Shown here: positions 56,287 to 64,000 of the stretch, one piece after another | Position numbering within the stretch: position 1 is the stretch's first letter | Layout of the letters: each line of letters starts with the position of its first letter | Assembly: GCA_028641055.1 (NCBI GenBank) | Contig: CM054063.1 | Span: forward strand, 178,318,756-178,382,755 | DNA from: Alopecurus myosuroides | Lineage: Eukaryota; Streptophyta; Magnoliopsida; Poales; Poaceae | Direction: 5' to 3' | Length of the DNA: 64,000 nucleotides | The notes under the pieces: model-generated | The model's input: the letters and a program-made list of their open reading frames with translations, nothing else | The model's database searches: none | What the model was told of the DNA's origin: nothing | Translations under genes and position numbers: made by a program

Positions 56287-59200
56287 TGTCACATCCCTGT
56301 TTTTAAGCACTTGTATAATAGTATTTTAGCAAGTCTCTTAAGACCTTTGTAATGCAATTAAGTGGACAAAATGTTGTGTACTGATGTTTATCTATGCAAT
56401 ATTAGTGGTGTGTTTCTTTTCACTCACTTGAGGAGTTTTTCTCCTAAGAAACACATTGCTTTATATTTGTTTTCCCATGTTTTCCACTAAGGCTCTTATG
56501 AGATTATTTTTCAAGACTTGAGGTGACCCTTTGTTTCAACTTGAAAATGTGTTACTAATGTTTAAGAATCAACTTAAGCTTGAAATAAAATTATTTGGAA
56601 AAGATTCCATTAGTTTTTCCAATATAAATTTTGCCCTGAAAAACAGCCAAGTAGCTGTTTTCAACCCTTGTTTTCCACCACAAGGATTATCCAATTAGGG
56701 TTTTTCTTTGATCAAAACTACTCTATGATTTGAGTACAACAAAACTACACTCTTGGAAAAACCTACAAAGAAAATTTTCACACAATGCCAAGATGGTTTT
56801 TGAGCCATCTTGTTAAGACAGAAATTTGAGCATTTTAAAAACAGAGAATGTACCTACTTTGCCATTTATTTTCAGAGCCATAAACCCATCATTTTTCAAA
56901 TCAAATGGTTGGATATGAAACTTGGATAGTTGTTCTTTGTTGAGCATTTTAAATCACTCATTTTAGAGCTGGTTTGCTTGGTGAAAACAAGCCCAACTTT
57001 TGCTATCTCTGTCTGCTGTTTCCAGCACTTAGAAAAATTCAGAGAAACTGTCTAACTGAATTTTTCTGACAGAACAGTGAATACACTTTTGGACTTAATG
57101 TTTTTAGCTTTTGTGCACTGATCCAAGCCAGGCCACCTGGCCAATTCGAAAAACCATGTTAATAACCTTCCAGAAGGTGGCATTGGATCCTCCTTTGGCT
57201 GACCAGGGAGGGAGAAAACTGATGTGGCATTTGACTAATTGGTGATGTCACAATAGTGGTTGAAATAGTGTTTATTCTTCCTTTTGCCCATCACTTGGCC
57301 CTTGCTGTGGCTTAGCTCACCAATTGGTACTTGCTTGACCCCTAGGCACCAATAGCAACCATTGCCAGCCGTGGAGAACCCCCAAGGGGCAAGGGCATGC
57401 CCATGCCATGCCAACCCGAGCCCTCCCCCTTTGACTCGTGCCTACATAGCCCTAGAGGCCTATCCCTCTCGCCACAGCACTCACCTCACCACACTCCTCC
57501 ACCCCATCGAGCTCTCGCTTGCTCGTTCGCTCTCTGCGAGCGAGGCAAGCCGTGGCCATTTTCGGGCCCGAACGGATCGAGCTCGAGGTGGCGCCGCGAT
57601 CACCGCACCTCCCACCCTCCTTTCTCTTCCACAGTGACCCCCGCACTCGTGCCTACCTCCCTGACATCATCTTGCCCTCGATCGCTTGCAGATCCCTCGC
57701 CGCCGTCCCCGGAACCGCCGCAGAGCACCGCCAAGCCGCCGCCGTGCCCGTGCTTCTTCACCGGACGTGTCTGCGCTAGGGAGTCGCCTAAGCCACCGTC
57801 GTCAACACCTGCACCACCCCGCTCCATCTCGCAAGCCCTAGGTGAGCCAACGCGCGCTCTCGCTAGGTGTTCGTCCGCGGGCATAAGAGAGAGAGAGAGA
57901 AGAGAGGCGCGGGGAGGAAGAAGAGAGGGGAGCCGTCGATCTGCGAATCGACGGTCTCCTTTGAAAGTTACCGCTTCGCGCGCGCGCGTGCGCTGGCGGG
58001 CTGGTCCGCGCGTTAACTGGGCCGCGCGCTGCGGATCTGGCCCGTTGGGCAGTTTTAGGTTAAAAACGAAAATACTTTTTTCTGGCAGATTATTTTAGGT
58101 GTTAGCTTTAGGCTTAGAAAAGGTAGCATATTAATTTATTTTACCTTGCTAATTTTTGTGCTACTAGCCTTACAAAATTGCAACCATATCCCACTGGCAG
58201 AAACTTGTTTTGAGTTTTTATGATTTTTCTAAAAATCATATGCCAGACAGTACCCTAAAAATTGAATTGAATAGAACTTCAAAAATACAAAACATTTTTG
58301 AGCAAACTCAACTGTTTTGGAAATCCCTTTCCAATACCTTTCAGTAGAATTTTAGTTTGCATCAAGGTGAGTTACCATTTGGAAATTCCATCCATTTTGG
58401 TAAAACATCAGTGGTCTATTCCATGATTTTTAGAGGGAGTTTGGGATATTATTTTTGAGTGAGGCAAGTTGGAGAGGCTTTGTAGTGATAAGGACTACCA
58501 CATCCTAGAAGGATTTACGTTTTGGAGCAACAGAAAATTTTAGAGAGACAGAACAAGTTTTGGTTACTTTCTGTCTAATTTTTAATTATAGATATTGCTT
58601 TGTATGTTACTTTTGTGAGTTGCAAATGATGTGATCTTGCTTGTTATGTTGTTTTACATTGTGGTTATGATGTATACAAGTTATATGAGCATGTTAGAAT
58701 AAATGGTTTGAATGGTAGCATTTTAGAACTAGTTTTCCATGCATATGTCTTGCTAATAGCTAGATTTTTATGTATGTTTTGAATAGATATTTAAATGAAT
58801 CTTTAGGCTAGTTGCTAGATTGTTTTCCATGGAACCAGTACCACTTAGGTGCTGTTAGTTTGTTTATAACACCTCTGGATGCTTGATGCTTGTGGTTGAA
58901 ATAGGTTTAAAATAGAAATGCTTAAGGACTAGATTTCACACTAGAATACTCATGTATGTTTTTGTGTCTTGTTTTCCACTAGGGAAAATTATGACTCTTT
59001 AGTATTGAAACCAGAGGATGAAAAGTACTTGTGGCAGTATTTCCTTAGGGTTTTCACCTCTGGTAGATTTCCTATTAAATAGCACAAAAGCATGAGTAGC
59101 ACTTGGGTGACTAGAAATAGATCTCCTCACATGTGTAGTTTTTTAAGCATATTTATCCTTGTTTCCTAGCTATGTTTTTATGTTATTTTTGTGAGATCCA

Positions 59201-61488
59201 GTAGCAATTATGGTGCTGGTTAGAGGGGTATTTTGCCTCTGAAAGCTTGCACACTTGTGCATAACATTAGCTAGTATAGTCTAAAATAGTCTAGTAGTTT
59301 CCTAAATTTTCTACTAGTATGAGTAGAAATTCTTGGGTGTTTGTTTGTTTGTTTTTAGCACTTTTATAAAAGTGACCAGAGGCTTATTAACCTCTTGGTG
59401 AGCATATTTACTAGTGGAACACCCACTGGTATGTTTGCCTCATAGTGGAAAATAGGTTGACTTGTTGTCATGAGCTTATTTCACTACTTGAGTAATTTAG
59501 CAAATTATGTGTGCTAGCCATAGGAATTTTTGTGGGAATTTTTAGGCATCAAAATGTGTTTTATGGGACACCCTACTGTCCAGTAGCATGTGCTATATCC
59601 CACTGGTCCACAATGTTCTTAACTAAGAATCATTGTTTTGGCCACACATAAGCACTAGGAAAAAGCAGATTTTTCCAACTATAGTTTTTTTTATGCCAAT
59701 TTTTCTTTAGGGAAAAATTGAGAACTTTGGGTGGTACTTCTTGATTGCTTGCTGTATGTATTGCTTGTAGCATTTGCTTGCCTTGCTTGGTTCTGAAAGT
59801 GTGTCTTTATTTATTTTTACGACGTTAGAAAACGAGGAGGAAGGAATTGCTGAAGAAGGGTATTGCAACTCCTGTTACTTTCAGGACCAGGACCATCACT
59901 TGTACCAAGGCAAGCCATCCTAATGCTTGCTGTATCACTACTTATCATTATCTATCATGCATGCTTTTCACTTCTGAAGTTTTTACAAAATTATACCTTC
60001 AAAACTATTTTTGTGTGAATCCTACTACTATTATTAATATTACTAGTATCAGGACTCATAATAATAGTCAACTTGGTATTACCAAGCCTTTAGACACTAA
60101 ATGGTATATAAATACCATACACCTACTTAAAACTTGAGTTCTTAAATGAACTAAATAAAATGTGTTTTTGCAAACAAATGCCTTATGGAAGGAAAAACCC
60201 CGGAGGAAGGGTGAGACCCTGCCTGCCGGAAGGATTGTTATGATGGGAAATTTTATGAGAAATGTTTACAAAAGACACATAACCTAGTCTTCGCTGGACA
60301 ACCATTATCGTACTGCCACTTTACCCCAATATGGGTAGGGGCTTGATTAAAAACTTGTTAGGGTTAGTATATGTGCTATCTCAAAGGCTATAGGGGATTG
60401 GATCCTCCGAACCGAAATGTCGCTAGGAGTGAGTATACGGGACATCTAAAGTGTGGGATTAATTTTCCCTCCGGATGCAGCAGTTGGGTCTCCTGATTGA
60501 GCGGTGTGTGACATGGCTTGCCAGGGAGGGAAACCCCAATTGAAGAGATAGTCATGTACTAACTTGTACAGAGTGGATAGTCAAGACCAGTTATCTGATG
60601 TTCTCATAGGTTGGAACAGTCCATGGTTGTTTCATGGCGGACTCTGGATCTAGTGGAAATGTGTACACCTCTGCAGAGTAAAACTATTTCGAGATAGCCG
60701 CGTCCTCGGATATGGACGGTTGAATGGCCATGTAGCTAGTATTGTGTCAACTTTTCAAAAGAGGTTTTGAAGGAAGGCTTTTGTACCTGAGAGGTACTAT
60801 GGAGGAATGACTTGGTATCTGCGAGATACCGAGGAGAAAGAAACTACTACTAAAAGTTTCTGAAAAGAAAAACCTTCTTTTCCAAAAGAATTATAAAACC
60901 TCCAAGATATGTGATATCTACGAGAGCAAAACTACATTATTTTAAATGAGTTTGTTTTGCAAAGAGGTAAACTTGAAGAATCAACCATGGCAAATCTTTT
61001 ATCTGTCATGGGTAGCTGAACCATATGTATGGCCTACCCACTCTACCAAATAAGCATGTATGCATTGTTGTAAGCTAATAAAGGATGTCTTGTTGAGTAC
61101 ATTCAAATGTACTCATTTGGTTTCGCCCCTGGTATCTACTTATCAGACTACGAGGAGCCACCTCAGGAGGAGTACTATGAGGAGGAGTTCTACGCTGATG
61201 GCCCTGCGAGTTAGGATCGTCTCCCAGTCAGCAGCCTGTAGGATGAGGCGTGACTCGGGTTCTACTACGCTATGCTTATCGTCTTCCGCTGTGTTTACTT
61301 TGAATGTCTGTCTTGCGTGACAGTTATCAAGAACTTGGTCATGTGACCATTTATGTAAGACTCTATATTCGTGTAATGGATGATGTATTCTGTATGCCAA
61401 CTACGTATGTTGTTCACGACTGGTTCTTCTGGGATCGTGAATGAATGCATATGAGGGGTTCTGGACCTACCGGTCTGGGGCCTCTACA
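56287..61488 (+). repeat. Element A copy 2, 5' LTR (5202 bp)
   Basis: Differs from the copy 1 5' LTR at about ten sites. Five are private to this copy (near 56369, 56725, 56914, 57777 and 58324). At the other five, this copy agrees with the 3' LTR of copy 1. Confidence 0.95.
61107..61214 (+). CDS. Short acidic Tyr-rich ORF, copy 2 LTR
   Basis: Unchanged counterpart of the 35-codon ORF at 37226-37333. Confidence 0.2.
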   Translation: MYSFGFAPGIYLSDYEEPPQEEYYEEEFYADGPAS

Positions 61489-61492
61489 AAGT

Positions 61493-61505
61493 TGGTATCA
61501 GAGCC
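61493..61505 (+). other. Primer binding site of A copy 2
   Basis: TGGTATCAGAGCC after the LTR end, as in copy 1. Confidence 0.9.
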
Positions 61506-61730
61506 ATCCTGACTCTAGGAGACCTTAGTTAGCATGGACGTTAGTGTATACTCCGATAATCTAAGTTACTAATACAAAAAAAATTGGATATATGACTAAG
61601 TATAAAACTATTCCCTATATCCCACCACCTCTCTGGGTTAGACTCTACTTACATTAAAGTTATTCCTTGCATGAACCTAAAACTTTGCACACTTGTATCT
61701 AACTTAAGCTATACTTAAAATTTTGTGTAG

Positions 61731-62687
61731 ATGGACGTGGACATCACCGTGGCTTTTCAGTTGGGACGTCCACGTGGCGAGTCTTTCCTTTTCGAGGAGA
61801 GGCTAGTATCTATGGCTACTGTGTTGGGACGGCCACTTCCGGAGCTGCGAGGAGGACTAGTTGTCGGGGCACCTCTGGAGGGAGACTGGTACGCGGAGGT
61901 CACTATCCGCGCACCTCTGGCTAGCCCGACAGTGGAGGCCTACGTGTACCGTGCTGTTGATCGTTCTTGGAACGAGGCTGCGGTGCGCGTGATACAGGAG
62001 TCAGTAGCACGTCTGGCACACATCGGGGAGTATATGTTCATCGGTCTCCGGTTCGAGCTGATTGGGAGACGTGATGAGGATGGCATACCACTTCCTGTTG
62101 AGCCAGACTTTACCACTGTTGGTCCACACTTGGACGAGATGGAGATTCTGTTACACCGCACTCAGACCAGGCTAGACGACCAGCGTCTTGACACCCTCCA
62201 CGGCATATTGGTGCACCAGACACTGATAGCCGAGACTGACGAGCTGAGGGCTGAGCTTCACGACAGCCAGGAGGAGAGTGGAGCTCTGGCTCAGCAGTTG
62301 TCCCAGCTGAGGGAGCAGTTGGAGGCTACTACCGCGAGGCACCGTGCCTTACGGAGGCAGCTGAGGGCCACCCGCCTTGGCCGTGCACGCCTCACCACTA
62401 GACTGACGGCCCTGGAGGGGGCTAACGCCGTTCTGCGCGGCAGGCTTCAGATAGCTCGTGATGACATAGCCACGAGAGACGCTGCCGTAGAGGAGCTGGA
62501 GGAGGAGGCCGCAGAGCTCCACAGGGAGATTGAGGATCTTCTGCCTGTTGAGGATGTTCCCTCCGACTTAGAGGGGATGGACATGAGCGAGGCTAGCGAG
62601 CAGGATGATGATGACCTGTTTGACGAGGAGGAGGAGGACCCTGAGGAGCGTATCTTCGACGTTGGGGACAGCGACGACTCTGTGTAG
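61731..62687 (+). CDS. Extra ORF upstream of gag, copy 2 (318 aa)
   Basis: Protein identical to that at 37850-38806: coiled-coil middle, acidic tail, ATG directly after an acceptor-like TAG. Identity is uninformative about selection because the duplication itself is very recent. Confidence 0.65.
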   Translation: MDVDITVAFQLGRPRGESFLFEERLVSMATVLGRPLPELRGGLVVGAPLEGDWYAEVTIRAPLASPTVEAYVYRAVDRSWNEAAVRVIQESVARLAHIGEYMFIGLRFELIGRRDEDGIPLPVEPDFTTVGPHLDEMEILLHRTQTRLDDQRLDTLHGILVHQTLIAETDELRAELHDSQEESGALAQQLSQLREQLEATTARHRALRRQLRATRLGRARLTTRLTALEGANAVLRGRLQIARDDIATRDAAVEELEEEAAELHREIEDLLPVEDVPSDLEGMDMSEASEQDDDDLFDEEEEDPEERIFDVGDSDDSV

Positions 62688-63060
62688 TCGCTGCCTTCTC
62701 ACCCTTAGCACATGGTGCTGGTCTAGATACTAGTTAGGTATGCTAGATCGTTTTGCTAGATAGTTTGCTAGTAGTAGCCTTGCGATGACCCCACCAATCG
62801 CACCCCCTGTAGCTCGATGAAGCCTTCCTTGTACGATATGGCTTGTGTGTGTGTGTGTAATGTAAGGAACTCTGTTTAATTATGGTGATGAATGAAATGT
62901 TTGGCTTGGTTTTCTGTTGATTGTCACTACTTTGCGTTCATTTCATTCAAGTTTGCGACTGCCCCGCTCTTGTTTTTGAAACATATCGCTAGTATTCCTT
63001 TTGTTTAAATATTAAGGTACTGGGTTTTCAAAAACAAGAATTTACTTCTTAGACTTACAC

Positions 63061-64000
63061 ATGTTTCACTTCAGCATGGCACCCCGTCGCGAACCCCCAC
63101 CGCCACCACCACCCACAGTGGAGGCGCTGTTGGCCCTGCTGATGGAAGATCGCCAGGCCAGCCGAGATGAGAGTGCAGCTACCATTACCGCTCTGCAACA
63201 GCTAGCTGCTGCCGCCAACAATAATGGCAATGGCAATGGAAATGGTGCTCGCTCGAGACTGAGAGACTTTCAGCACACCAACCCCCCAGTTTTTACCAGG
63301 ATTGTGGAGCCTCTCGATGCTGACGACTGGCTCCGCACCATTGCAAACAAACTGGAAGTTGCTTCGGTTGATGAGAATGATAAGGTCCTGTTGGCCTCCC
63401 ATTTTCTCGCTGGTCCTGCCAGGACTTGGTGGGAAACTACACGTGAGACTGTTGCTGCTGGTCACGTGTTCACCTGGGAGGAATTCTCTGCAAGGTTCCG
63501 CAAGTATCACATTCCCCAGGGGATGATGGCACTTATGCGGGAGAAGTTTCTAAATCTGAAGCAGGGAAGTATGCCGGTGTCTGAATACTGGGAGAATTTC
63601 ACTACTCTGTCCCGGTATGCACAGGATGATATTAATACTGATGCTAAGAAGAAGGAGAGGTTCTTAAATGGGCTGGATGATGAGCTCCAGTGCTCTCTAG
63701 TAGTGGTTCCATTCCAGGACATGGAGACTCTTGCTAATGCCGCTATGGTGCTGGAGCACAAGCGGAAATCTGCTGATGATAACCGCAAGAGGAAGATGAC
63801 TGCTCATGGAGGACCTAGTGCTCAGAGGACTCGCAACACTCCGTATGCGAGGCCACCAACCCACAAGGCGCCTGCTTATGCACCCCGCCCCAACCACAAC
63901 TATGCACCAAGGCCCAACAACTACAATCACCCTGCACCGTATGCACCAAGGTACGGAGGAAACAGCTATGGTGGTAACCATGGTAATCACTCTGGGAATA
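63061..64000 (+). CDS. gag: Gag of A copy 2, partial (cut by window end)
   Basis: Same reading as copy 1 from the ATG at 63061 (or Met6 at 63076). It has one extra Arg codon near 63421-63423 (GPARTWWE here, GPATWWE in copy 1). The frame is open to the window end, within the Asn/Gly/His-rich linker before the zinc knuckle. Confidence 0.9.
   Translation, partial: MFHFSMAPRREPPPPPPPTVEALLALLMEDRQASRDESAATITALQQLAAAANNNGNGNGNGARSRLRDFQHTNPPVFTRIVEPLDADDWLRTIANKLEVASVDENDKVLLASHFLAGPARTWWETTRETVAAGHVFTWEEFSARFRKYHIPQGMMALMREKFLNLKQGSMPVSEYWENFTTLSRYAQDDINTDAKKKERFLNGLDDELQCSLVVVPFQDMETLANAAMVLEHKRKSADDNRKRKMTAHGGPSAQRTRNTPYARPPTHKAPAYAPRPNHNYAPRPNNYNHPAPYAPRYGGNSYGGNHGNHSGN

Larger units (their letters stand above)
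30487..64000 (-). mobile_element. Element B: non-coding LTR retrotransposon, minus strand, hosting element A in both LTRs
   Basis: Minus-strand layout from right to left: 5' LTR (from beyond the window to 54368, with A copy 2 inside), primer site (54351-54362), internal region (50592-54367), polypurine tract, 3' LTR (50591 down to 30487, interrupted by A copy 1). The intact LTR would be about 3545 bp and the whole element about 10.9 kb. The interior has no recognisable gag or pol. Inserted in the RT of C; flank 'tcaag' (30482-30486) is the predicted target duplication. Confidence 0.7.
56287..64000 (+). mobile_element. Element A copy 2, 5' portion (continues beyond window)
   Basis: LTR, primer site, extra ORF and the first 940 bases of gag, collinear with copy 1 at an offset of 23,881 until a 3-bp difference in gag. 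It sits in the B LTR at the same base as copy 1, preceded by the same AATAA (56282-56286). Confidence 0.9.

Noticed and set aside
54368..64000. Second copy as a plain assembly duplication
   Set aside because: Scattered private substitutions, about two differences in the B part and a 3-bp gag difference argue for a real duplication, though only long reads can settle it.

Overview
This is repeat-dense nuclear DNA from a large-genome grass, most likely a Pooideae/Triticeae species (inferred from element architecture, not from a database match). I find no intact host gene. Nearly all of the 64 kb is LTR retrotransposon sequence.

Layout. (D) 1-9397: a copia-type, apparently non-autonomous element, plus strand, with about 1.25 kb of its left LTR in the window, a broken gag, no pol, and a complete 2.35-kb right LTR. 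9398-12864: an intervening tract with two GC-rich A-tailed blocks that look like 5'-truncated retroposons, then a possible host promoter/leader that ends in a very short exon-like piece. From 12865 rightwards lies one nest of five elements, each inserted into the previous one. (E) 12865-20374 is a minus-strand Ty3/gypsy element of Tat type with a 490-bp LTR, a plus-strand multi-exon extra gene of the 'putative gypsy type transposon' family, and a decayed pol whose integrase has lost a catalytic Asp. (F) 20375-23700 is a partial LTR-like sequence inserted in the RNase H region of E. (C) 23701-30486 is a SIRE-like copia element (1.5-kb LTR, 876-aa gag, pol with one nonsense codon) inserted in F. 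(B) is a minus-strand, apparently non-coding LTR element with about 3.55-kb LTRs, inserted in the reverse transcriptase of C at 30487. (A) is a young plus-strand gypsy chromovirus with 5.2-kb LTRs, an extra ORF ahead of gag, and gag-PR-RT-RH-IN-chromodomain, inserted in the LTR of B with an AATAA target duplication.

The most striking structure is a duplication with a period of 23,881 bp. 30487-40120 recurs at 54368-64000 with only scattered differences, so both LTRs of B carry element A at exactly the same base. Private substitutions in each copy suggest that A inserted first and the block was duplicated later, probably by unequal exchange between LTRs.

The genes serve retrotransposition: gag proteins form the particle, protease/RT/RNase H/integrase copy and insert the element, and LTR promoters drive transcription. 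B and D have no recognisable pol and would depend on enzymes from related elements. A is nearly intact apart from a frameshift in RNase H. Its extra upstream coiled-coil ORF and the antisense multi-exon gene of E are the least understood coding sequences here.
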